64,000 nucleotides of DNA from the NCBI GenBank assembly GCA_038246255.1, contig JBBRWC010000005.1, forward strand, positions 1 to 64,000, written 5' to 3'. Below the pieces are notes generated by a model. It was not told the origin of the DNA and searched no databases. It saw only the letters and a program-made list of their open reading frames with translations. Below are positions 18,673 through 25,990 of this stretch, piece after piece. Numbering within the stretch: the first letter of the stretch is position 1; each line of letters begins with the position of its first letter. The translations under genes were made by a program, and so were the position numbers. Source of the DNA: RI-242 sp038246255 (GTDB lineage Bacteria > Planctomycetota > UBA1135 > GCA-002686595).

Positions 18673-19893
18673 TCAGCGGCCTCCGCTCCCGGCGACACCG
18701 GGCGCGGGAGTGAGCACCGCCGGCGCTGCCGCCACGCGGTCGGGGCCGCGCTCCGCAACCTTGAACAGACTGCCGCCGCGCACCACTTCGCGCGGCACCC
18801 GCCGACCGATGGAGCACGTGATCTCGTACGGGATCGTGTCGGCGCCGCGCGCCAGGTCCTCCGCGCGGATGCGCTCGTCGCCGTCGCGGCCGATCAGCGT
18901 CGCGACGTCGCAGACCTCGACACCCGGAACATCCGTCACGTCCATGGTGATGTAATCCATCGACACCCGGCCGACGATCGGCACGGAGCGCCCACGCACG
19001 AGCACCCGTCCGCGGTTGCCAAGGCGCCAGGGTACGCCGTCGTTGTAGCCGATGGGCAGCGTCGCGATGCGCGAGCGGCGGTGGGCGGTCCACGTGCCGC
19101 CATAGCCGACGGGGGTCCCGGCTTCGAGGTCCTTGAAAAAAATGACCTGTGCGCGCAACGCGAGCACGGGCAGGAGTTCGATCCCGCCAACGAGCAGCTC
19201 CTCGGGCAGCATGCCATAGGCCGCGATTCCCGGCCGGACCGCATCCCAGCCGGGGCCGAGGTCGGTGAACAGGGACGCGGAATTGCACAGGTGGGTGATG
19301 CCGCGCAGCAAACCCCGTTCGCGCGCTTGGGCAACGACGGCGCTGAACAACCGCGCCTGCTCGTGCGCTCCCGCTTCCCGCGCACCGGATGGGGCCGCAA
19401 CGTGGCTCATCAGGCCTGCGAGCTCGAGTCCGGGCGCCGCAGCGATCTCGCGCAGAAGGTCGAGCGCACGTTGGGGCAAAACACCAAGGCGCCCCATGCC
19501 GGTATCGACGTTGAGGTGCACCCGTGCGACGAGGCCAAGGCGCGTGGCGAGCTGCGAGAGCTTTTGGCAGCGGTCCGACGAATGCAAACCGAGCTCGATG
19601 CCGTGGCGCAGGGCCGGCTCGGCTTCGTCGTCGACGATCGTGCCGAGGAGCAAAATGCGGCCAAAAAGGCCTCCCTGGCGCAATTCGAGGGCTTCCGCAG
19701 CGGTTCCGACGCCAAACGATCCGTGGCCCAAACGCTGGGCTTCCTGGGCGAGGGGCAACGCTCCGTGGCCGTAGCCGTCGGCCTTGACCACCAAAATCAC
19801 CTCGACGCCGCGGCCGGCGCGCTCCGCGATCTGGCTCAAATTGTGCCCAAAAGCGTCGAGATCGATCTCTGCCCACGCGCGGTGCTTGCCCAC
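18673..19893 (-). CDS. alr: Alanine racemase
   Basis: PLP enzyme that makes D-alanine for peptidoglycan, so the cell probably has a wall. The 406-residue protein has the PLP-lysine motif VVKADGYGHG with Lys37, the phosphate-binding region HLCNSAS, RPGIAAYGM, VGYGGTWTA with the catalytic tyrosine of the partner active site, and MDYITMDVT. The length is normal apart from about 35 extra Ala/Pro-rich residues at the C-terminus. It starts with GTG at 19893 and is followed after one base by the AsmA-like gene, then manC. The upstream 500 bases are shared with the divergent histone-like gene. Confidence 0.93.
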   Translation of the reverse strand: MGKHRAWAEIDLDAFGHNLSQIAERAGRGVEVILVVKADGYGHGALPLAQEAQRLGHGSFGVGTAAEALELRQGGLFGRILLLGTIVDDEAEPALRHGIELGLHSSDRCQKLSQLATRLGLVARVHLNVDTGMGRLGVLPQRALDLLREIAAAPGLELAGLMSHVAAPSGAREAGAHEQARLFSAVVAQARERGLLRGITHLCNSASLFTDLGPGWDAVRPGIAAYGMLPEELLVGGIELLPVLALRAQVIFFKDLEAGTPVGYGGTWTAHRRSRIATLPIGYNDGVPWRLGNRGRVLVRGRSVPIVGRVSMDYITMDVTDVPGVEVCDVATLIGRDGDERIRAEDLARGADTIPYEITCSIGRRVPREVVRGGSLFKVAERGPDRVAAAPAVLTPAPGVAGSGGR

Positions 19894-20396
19894 GCACGAA
19901 GGGTATCGAGGGCCCCGGGCAGCGACCTATGGACGAGCGCTTCCAGGGTGTGTGCCACCGCGCGCGATTCTTGTCCGGGGGAATTTTGGGCCAAAACCCC
20001 CGTCCGCGCGGCTTATCTGGCGAATCGGAGCGTTGACAGCCGATGGGGGACATGACCATGCTGCGCGGCAGCGTCACCCTTCGAGAGGACACGGAACTCC
20101 CAAAGATTCGCCAACGTCGTCGCGCGCGAGTACGCACCCCATCGCCACCGCCTTGCCCGGCGCCGTCAGCGGCGCGGGCGAGGAACGCGGCGGGATGCGA
20201 CCGGCCTCCGATCCTCGAGCGCCCTTCGTGGGCGCTCGAGGTCGGAGTGCCCCCTCTTGAGTCGAACCACTGTCTTTCATCCCATTCGCTTTCGGGGCGG
20301 CGTCCAAAGCCGCTCCGCACGGACTCGGCCGGCTTCCCGCGGTCGCATCCGCAATCACCTCGGGAAGCCCCTCACAGGGGAAAACTAGGAGTCCAC
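19894..20396. other. Divergent intergenic region between alr and the histone-like gene
   Basis: About 500 bases without a supportable gene; short frames here have no conserved character. It must hold promoters for alr (leftward) and the histone-like gene (rightward). It contains one outstanding hairpin, listed separately. AGGAG at 20388-20392 is a good ribosome binding site five bases before the ATG at 20397. Confidence 0.6.
20206..20247. promoter_or_regulatory. Long stable hairpin upstream of the histone-like gene
   Basis: CCTCGAGCGCCC (20213-20224) pairs perfectly with GGGCGCTCGAGG (20230-20241) around a 5-base loop, and CTCCGA/TCGGAG extends the stem beyond a single bulged T. No T-run follows closely, so it is not a textbook terminator. 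It may be an mRNA leader element or a protein-binding palindrome. Confidence 0.6.
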
Positions 20397-20636
20397 ATGG
20401 CCAAGAAGAAAGCCAAGAAGGCGGCCAAGGTCGCCAAGGCCGGTCGCCGCGCGACGAAGGCGACCCCGTCGGGCGAGTTCATCATTAGCAAGAGCCGTAC
20501 GAAGGCAGCCTCGGGCATCAACGTCGCCGGCGATTTTTACGCCGCACTCGACGCCGCCGTCCGCAGCATGATCGCCACCGCGGAAGCCCGCGCCGAGGCG
20601 AACGGCCGCAAGACGCTGCGCCCGCAAGACCTGTGA
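20397..20636 (+). CDS. Small histone-fold protein with Lys/Ala-rich N-terminal tail
   Basis: A 79-residue basic protein. Residues 1-24 are a tail rich in Lys, Ala and Arg (MAKKKAKKAAKVAKAGRR). Residues 27-79 form the folded part: SKSRTKAASGINVAGDFYAALD, a long helix around AAVRSMIATAEARAEANG, and the ending RKTLRPQDL. The last element matches the histone-fold loop-2/helix-3 entry (R-K-T-L/V-x-x-x-D) shared by archaeal histones, DUF1931 proteins and the bacterial histones known from Bdellovibrio and Leptospira. It should bind DNA. AGGAG precedes the ATG at 20397. The gene is monocistronic, with a strong terminator after it. HU-like and ribosomal L-type proteins do not match this core. Confidence 0.8.
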   Translation: MAKKKAKKAAKVAKAGRRATKATPSGEFIISKSRTKAASGINVAGDFYAALDAAVRSMIATAEARAEANGRKTLRPQDL

Positions 20637-20679
20637 TGACGATCTGATCCGCGGAGATACGTTTTCGCGGACCGAACTT

Positions 20680-20714
20680 CGGCCGCGGTTTCGCCCTGCG
20701 CGAGACCGCGGCCG
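20680..20714. terminator. Bidirectional terminator between the histone-like gene and tsaB
   Basis: A 14-bp stem (CGGCCGCGGTTTCG with CGAGACCGCGGCCG, one G-T pair) around a 7-base loop sits between the convergent ends of the histone-like gene and tsaB. On the plus strand CGTTGTTTC follows, giving a modest T-rich tail. Confidence 0.75.
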
Positions 20715-20721
20715 CGTTGTT

Positions 20722-21435
20722 TCAAGGGGTCGTTCCGGTGGGCTGTCCAAACTCGAACAGGTAGAGCGGTCGCAGCGCGGTGGGCTCGGTCGGCCCAGCG
20801 CGACGCCACTGACGGCGGGCGAGTTCGAGCAGCGCGCTCGCACGCGGGGGGTCCGCGAGGGTTGCATCCACACCGCTGTCAAAACCCAGGCGACGTTGCG
20901 CGCCTTCATCGACGAGGAAACGCTCGTTTGCGGATGTTGCGCGTCGCGCGTCGAGTTCCGCCGCCAGTACGTCCCAACCGAGCGCGCGCGGAGCACTCAG
21001 CACCTCCAAGTCGCCTTCTCTCGTGCGCCGCGCCCGCGCGCTGTACGCGCGACCGGCGCGCGCATCCTGAATCCACGTGCCCGTTTCACCGGGTGCGAGC
21101 AGCGCGAAGAAACAGGCGTCGCACGAGGGCAATCCCACGAGCGCCGCGCCGCTCGCGCGCGCGAGGCCAAGGGCAATCGCCACCGCAACACGTAGCCCGG
21201 TGAAGCTGCCGGGGCCGAGGCCGACGGCGATCCACGCCGGTTCGAGGCTACGAAGGCCGAGGCGTTCCGCAAGTCGGGTGCACGCGGGCAACAGGTCGCT
21301 CGCGTGCGCGGGTCCGGGGTCGAGGAGTTCCTCGCCGAACACGTCCCCGCGGCGAAGCGCCACACTGCCGGCGCGTGTGGAGAGCTCGAGCGCGAGGCCG
21401 AGCCCGAGGTCGCGACCGTCGGGTTCAGGCTCCAA
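20722..21435 (-). CDS. tsaB: tRNA threonylcarbamoyladenosine biosynthesis protein TsaB
   Basis: Partner of TsaD in forming t6A at position 37 of ANN-decoding tRNAs. The ASKHA-fold N-terminus reads LALELSTRAGSVAL, and VGLGPGSFTGLRVAVAIALGLA is the diagnostic TsaB motif. An upstream ATG at 21486 would overlap glmM by 62 bases and adds nothing conserved; in-frame TTG codons at 21441 and 21435 place the first strand where the family has it, so 21435 is chosen with moderate confidence. The C-terminal half is divergent, as usual for TsaB. It is the last gene of the long minus-strand run. Confidence 0.85.
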   Translation of the reverse strand: MEPEPDGRDLGLGLALELSTRAGSVALRRGDVFGEELLDPGPAHASDLLPACTRLAERLGLRSLEPAWIAVGLGPGSFTGLRVAVAIALGLARASGAALVGLPSCDACFFALLAPGETGTWIQDARAGRAYSARARRTREGDLEVLSAPRALGWDVLAAELDARRATSANERFLVDEGAQRRLGFDSGVDATLADPPRASALLELARRQWRRAGPTEPTALRPLYLFEFGQPTGTTP

Positions 21436-22882
21436 TCGCAATCTGGATGCCGTCGGCGATGCGGCGCGCGTGGGCTTCGATCGCACCGCTGTGTGGACCC
21501 TCGACCATCACGCGCGCGAGGGATTCGGTGCCCGAATAACGCAGCAGAACACGGCCGTCGAGTCCGAGTTCGCGCTCGACCTCCGCAACCATCGCGAGCA
21601 CGGCGGGCAGCTCGCTCCACGGCGGTTTGACGCGCACGGGCACGTTGACGAGCACCTGCGGGAACGCGCAAAAACGCGCCGCGAGTTCGGACAACGGCCG
21701 GCCCGTCCCGATCAGCGCTTCGATCACGCGCAGCGCCGTGAGCACACCGTCGCCGATGAAGTGGTTGTCGGGTCCGAAGACGATGTGTCCGGATTGCTCG
21801 CCGCCCAGGACGAGGGCTTCGCGGCGCAAACCCTCCACGACGCGCCGGTCGCCGACGTCGACAGTCACGACGCTCAAACCCAGGTCGGCGAGCGCGCGGT
21901 GCAGACCGCGGTTGCTCATCACGGTGGCGACGATGCGCCCGCCGGGCAATCCGCCGTTCGCGACGCGCCAGGCGGCCAGCAGGGTCAGCAGCGCATCCCC
22001 GTCGACGACCGCGCCGTGTTCGTCTACGAGCACGCAGCGGTCGCCGTCGCCGTCGAGGGCCACACCGAGCATCAGCCCGCGTGCGCGCACGAGCTCGGCC
22101 AGCGCTTCCGGATGGGTCGATCCGCAACCGGAGTTGATGTTGTCCCCATCGGGGGCGCAGCCCAGGGTGTGCACCCGCGCGCCGAGGGCTTCGAGCACCG
22201 CGGGACCGACGCGGCTCGCACCGCCGTTGGCCGCGTCAAGTCCGAGCTCCACACCGCGCAGCGAAAGGCCACCGGCGGCGGCGACGAGGTGCTGCACGTA
22301 GAGCGCTTCGAGGCTCGCGTCGTGCTGGAGGGGCGTTGCGCCGTGCACCGCGTCGGGTGCCGCGCGCCACGCGGCTTCGATCGCGTCCTCGATTCCGTCG
22401 TCGAGTTTCTCGCCGCTCGAACCGAAGATTTTGATGCCGTTGTCGTCGGCCGGGTTGTGGCTGGCGCTGACCATCACGCCGACGGCGAAGTCGCCCGCGC
22501 GCGTCAGGTGCGCGAGGCCAGGGGTCGTCGTGAGTCCGGCGCTGACAGGGGTGATTCCCGCCGCGGCGAGGCCCCGGGCGAGGGCCGCCTCGAGCGTCGG
22601 ACCGGAGCGGCGTCCGTCGTGTCCGAGCAGCGCGCGCGGCTTGGACGAACGCGGCGAATCGGCGCTGGGGTTCGCACCGATTAGCACGCGCCCCACTGCG
22701 CGGCCAAGCGCCGAAACACGCTCGGCGCTGAGCCAGCCTTCCCCGGCGCGGCCGCGGACCCCGTCGGTGCCAAACAACCGTTTGGAGCCTGTTGCGGGCT
22801 GCAGCGGGGACGGGCGCTCGAGTGCGGGCGGGGGGACGGGCGCGAAGGGGGGGGAATCCATGGGGGGCGGGCCGGAGCCCAT
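21425..22882 (-). CDS. glmM: Phosphoglucosamine mutase
   Basis: Converts glucosamine-6-phosphate to glucosamine-1-phosphate for UDP-GlcNAc. The 485-residue protein has all four family motifs: the phosphoserine loop VSASHNP (Ser141), the metal loop DGDGDRC, the sugar loop GEQSGHIVF, and the phosphate site RYSGTES. The N-terminal 35 residues before LFGTDGVRG are Pro-rich and may be partly untranslated; ATG codons at 22882 and 22861 both fit. It lies directly downstream of the diadenylate cyclase gene. In Firmicutes CdaA binds and inhibits GlmM, so the adjacency is meaningful. Confidence 0.93.
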   Translation of the reverse strand: MGSGPPPMDSPPFAPVPPPALERPSPLQPATGSKRLFGTDGVRGRAGEGWLSAERVSALGRAVGRVLIGANPSADSPRSSKPRALLGHDGRRSGPTLEAALARGLAAAGITPVSAGLTTTPGLAHLTRAGDFAVGVMVSASHNPADDNGIKIFGSSGEKLDDGIEDAIEAAWRAAPDAVHGATPLQHDASLEALYVQHLVAAAGGLSLRGVELGLDAANGGASRVGPAVLEALGARVHTLGCAPDGDNINSGCGSTHPEALAELVRARGLMLGVALDGDGDRCVLVDEHGAVVDGDALLTLLAAWRVANGGLPGGRIVATVMSNRGLHRALADLGLSVVTVDVGDRRVVEGLRREALVLGGEQSGHIVFGPDNHFIGDGVLTALRVIEALIGTGRPLSELAARFCAFPQVLVNVPVRVKPPWSELPAVLAMVAEVERELGLDGRVLLRYSGTESLARVMVEGPHSGAIEAHARRIADGIQIAIGA

Positions 22883-22901
22883 CAGGATAACCGCGGCGCG
22901 C

Positions 22902-24872
22902 TCACTCGTCCCGGCCGGCGCGGGGTGGGCCGACGGGCTCCAGGAGCAGCTCGGACTCGCTTTCGAGCTCGACATCCAGGCGCTCGTAACCGGCGAGCGC
23001 ACGCGCATCGATGCTCAGCGCCGCGGGCAGGGTCGTGCGCCAATCCGTGCGCCACGTCCAGCGCACCGGAACACCGCGGCCAAGGCCGTCGGTGGGCAAG
23101 TCGGCAATGTCGACGTAGACCCGCAGGTTTTCCTCGACGAAGTGGCGCACCGAGGTGGCGCGCGCCAGCATCCCCGGGTCACCCGCGGCCAGGCTCGCGG
23201 GGATCAGGCCTTGGGTCGTGATCGAAAAGCGCGCCTTCTGCGCGTGGGCGGGCAACGCCCACAGCTTGAGTTCGTCCGCGCGCTGGGGGTCGAGGCACAC
23301 GAGTGCGACCTCGCGGGTCAAACCCTCGAGGTCGCGCCGCGCGGGCACCACCGCAATCTCGATGCCCACGCGCGCGGCGCCCTCAAGGGCGAGGTCGAGT
23401 TTGCGCAGGCTCTCCGCGAGGTCGAGGTGCCGGCTGATGCGATGCGACGCGTCCGCGGTGACGACGATGCGCTCGAGCAGCAGCGCAAGTTCGCCGCGGT
23501 CGATGCGCTCGAGCACGCCGATCGGCCCGCGCAGCCCCGACTGGGCCGGCGCGAAGCGCACGTCGCCGATGGACAGCGTGAAACGGGGATCGAGGGCACT
23601 CGTGTCGATGTCGAGGTGTGCGTTTTGCCACTGGACGGCGCGCGTTCCGACGCGGTCGAGGCGCAGCTCCGGCATCTCCTCCGCCCACGCCAGGCTGAGT
23701 CCCGGGCCAAGGCGCCGCCAGCTCACGTCGTCGTGGTCGAGTTGCACCGGACCAGGGCCCGTGTCGATCAGCCGAACCTCGCCGGCCAGGTTGCTCCCCA
23801 AGCGATCGAGTTGCCCGCGCGAACCGGTGACGTTGACGCTGATCGTGCGCGTGGGCGCGCCTACCAGGCGGTAATCCTCGCCGGGCAATCGGAGCAGGAG
23901 TTCGCCGGGTGCGGGAGTCTGGGTCGACGTAGGCGCCACCGCGACGAGGCGCAGTGTGCGCGGCTCCACCTCGACGAGGTCGCGCCAGGCCAGCCCCACG
24001 ACGGCCGCGCCGAGCAGCAGCGCAAACGCCATCCAGGCAAAATCCCGCCGCACGAGTTCCGCGGCGCGCCGCGCGCGGCCCGCGGTGCTCTGGTCGCGGC
24101 GTGGCGTGCCGACGCCTTCCTCGGCGCCGATCGCGCGCCCGAGGGCACGCTCGATTTCATCGTGTGGCACGCCAGCGCGCATCTCGCCCCGGCGGCACAC
24201 GGACACAAGGCCCGTTTCCTCCGACACCACAAGGGCCACCGCGTCCGTCTCTTCCGTGATGCCGAGCGCCGCCCGGTGCCGCGTGCCGGTCGAGCGTTGG
24301 ATGTCGCGGCTTTCGGTCAACGGGAACAGGCACAGCGCGGCCTCGAGCCGATCGCCGCGCACGACGACCGCGCCGTCGTGCAACGCGCTGCCCGGGTGAA
24401 AAATGCTTTCGAGGAGCATGCGGCTGACGGGCGCGTCCACGCTCACGCCGCTCTCCACGTACGTGTCGAGGGGCGTTTCGCACTCGATCGCGATGAGCGC
24501 CCCGTGGCGCCGCTGGCTCATGTCGCGGGCCGCCTGTGCGAGCTCCGCCAGTGTCCCCGTTGCGATGCGCCCCGCGCCCCCGCTCGAAAACTTGTTTTCG
24601 CCGAGCTGGCTGACCGCGCGGCGCAGTTCCGGCTGGAACACGATCACCAAAACGATGACCGCATAACCGGTGACGTTCTCAAGGATGTGCCCGAGCTCGC
24701 TCAGCTCCAGCGCGGTCGTGAGCGCCCACAATCCGAGCGCTCCGACGAGCAACGCCGTCGCCAATCCCCGCACGAGGCGCGAGCCCCGCGTCCGGCGCAC
24801 GAAGCGCAGGAAGACGTAAAAAGCGATTCCGATCAGGATCGCTTCGATCGCCCAGACGAGGAGCTGGTTCAT
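22902..24872 (-). CDS. cdaA: Diadenylate cyclase CdaA fused to a CdaR/YbbR-like extracytoplasmic region
   Basis: Makes c-di-AMP from two ATP. The 656-residue protein has three N-terminal membrane helices (residues 5-80) followed by the DAC domain with LHDGAVVV (Asp-Gly-Ala at 166-168) and TRHRAALG (Arg-His-Arg at 198-200), the two ATP-binding motifs. A usual CdaA ends near residue 270. Here a fourth membrane helix follows (about 278-296), then about 360 residues of beta-rich repeats with SVNVTGSRGQLDRL-type segments resembling YbbR domains of CdaR. The fusion would place the regulator outside the cytoplasmic membrane on the same chain. It overlaps folP by ATGA. Confidence 0.9.
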   Translation of the reverse strand: MNQLLVWAIEAILIGIAFYVFLRFVRRTRGSRLVRGLATALLVGALGLWALTTALELSELGHILENVTGYAVIVLVIVFQPELRRAVSQLGENKFSSGGAGRIATGTLAELAQAARDMSQRRHGALIAIECETPLDTYVESGVSVDAPVSRMLLESIFHPGSALHDGAVVVRGDRLEAALCLFPLTESRDIQRSTGTRHRAALGITEETDAVALVVSEETGLVSVCRRGEMRAGVPHDEIERALGRAIGAEEGVGTPRRDQSTAGRARRAAELVRRDFAWMAFALLLGAAVVGLAWRDLVEVEPRTLRLVAVAPTSTQTPAPGELLLRLPGEDYRLVGAPTRTISVNVTGSRGQLDRLGSNLAGEVRLIDTGPGPVQLDHDDVSWRRLGPGLSLAWAEEMPELRLDRVGTRAVQWQNAHLDIDTSALDPRFTLSIGDVRFAPAQSGLRGPIGVLERIDRGELALLLERIVVTADASHRISRHLDLAESLRKLDLALEGAARVGIEIAVVPARRDLEGLTREVALVCLDPQRADELKLWALPAHAQKARFSITTQGLIPASLAAGDPGMLARATSVRHFVEENLRVYVDIADLPTDGLGRGVPVRWTWRTDWRTTLPAALSIDARALAGYERLDVELESESELLLEPVGPPRAGRDE

Positions 24873-25990
24873 TGGGGCCCCTTAGCGTCGCGCACGGCGC
24901 GCGCCACCGCTAGGACTTCTCCCATCGCGGCGACGTCGTGGACCCGCAGCAGGGTCGCGCCGCCCTGGATCCCGAGCGCGACCGCCGCCGCCGTTCCCAT
25001 TAGCCGCGCGGCGGCTTCGCGCTGTCCGGTCAATGTGCCCACGAAGCCTTTTCGGGAGACACCCAGCAGGATCGGGAGACCAAGCGAGCAGAACTCGTGC
25101 AGCCGGGCGATCAGCACGAGGTTGTGCTCCAGCGTCTTCCCGAAGCCGATGCCGGGGTCGATCCAGATGCGTGGGAGCGCAATCCCCGCGGCGTGCGCCG
25201 CCCCGACGCGGCCGCGCAGGTGTTCGACGACCTCGCGCACCACGTCCGTGTACACGGGATCCTTCTGCATCGTGGCGGGCACACCGCGTTTGTGCATCAG
25301 GCAGATCCCGGCACCGCGGTCCGCGACGAGGGGCAGCATCCCCGGGTCGGCGCACCCCGCCGAAACGTCGTTGACCCAACTCGCCCCCCGATCGAGGGCT
25401 CCCGCCGCCACTGTCGCCTTCATCGTGTCGATGCAGATCCCGGCGGCAAACCGCGGCCCGAGGGCCTCGATGACCGGCCAAACCCGGCGGGCTTCCTCGT
25501 CCGCCGCGACCGGAGTCGCGCCGGGGCGGGTGGATTCCCCGCCGACGTCGACCCACGCGGCACCGGCCTGTGCGAGCTTCGTCGCGGCGTCGGCGGCGGC
25601 GTAGACACTCGCGTGCCGACCGCCATCGGAAAACGAGTCGGGAGTCGTGTTGAGAACTCCCACGAGGACCGGCGGCGGGAGCGCGGCCGCGGCGGCGCGG
25701 GCGGCGTGCGCTAAAAGCGCGAGGGACGCGCCGTGCTCCGCCAGGTCGCCGAGCGCCGCGGCATCGAGCGCGACCGCCTCGTAGCCTCCGGAGCGCGGGG
25801 CGAAGCGCGCACCGGCCCGGGTCGCGAGGGCGCGCTCGTGCGCGTCAAGGCCGCGCGGGTGGAATTCGAGGCGCGCGAGCACAAAGGGCAGGCCGACCCC
25901 GCCGGCCGAGCCCCAAAGGACGCGCGGAGCGAGCTCGAGCGCCCGCCCGCCGAACAGGTCGGCGTGGGGGACGGGCTCAGGCGCGGTCAC
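24869..25990 (-). CDS. folP: Dihydropteroate synthase
   Basis: Condenses p-aminobenzoate with the pterin diphosphate in folate synthesis. The 373-residue protein has NTTPDSFSDGG, DVGGESTRPGA, WVNDVSAG, LMHKRGVP, WIDPGIGFGKT and LLGVSRKGF, covering the pterin, phosphate and pABA sites. The N-terminal 100 residues before the barrel are longer than in E. coli, as in many phyla. It overlaps ftsH and cdaA by four bases at each end (ATGA), so the three are translationally coupled. folP-cdaA adjacency is also seen in Bacteroidetes. Confidence 0.93.
   Translation of the reverse strand: MTAPEPVPHADLFGGRALELAPRVLWGSAGGVGLPFVLARLEFHPRGLDAHERALATRAGARFAPRSGGYEAVALDAAALGDLAEHGASLALLAHAARAAAAALPPPVLVGVLNTTPDSFSDGGRHASVYAAADAATKLAQAGAAWVDVGGESTRPGATPVAADEEARRVWPVIEALGPRFAAGICIDTMKATVAAGALDRGASWVNDVSAGCADPGMLPLVADRGAGICLMHKRGVPATMQKDPVYTDVVREVVEHLRGRVGAAHAAGIALPRIWIDPGIGFGKTLEHNLVLIARLHEFCSLGLPILLGVSRKGFVGTLTGQREAAARLMGTAAAVALGIQGGATLLRVHDVAAMGEVLAVARAVRDAKGPQ

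Noticed and set aside
21436..21486. Longer tsaB start at 21486
   Set aside because: It would overlap glmM by 62 bases, and the added residues are not like the family's N-terminus.
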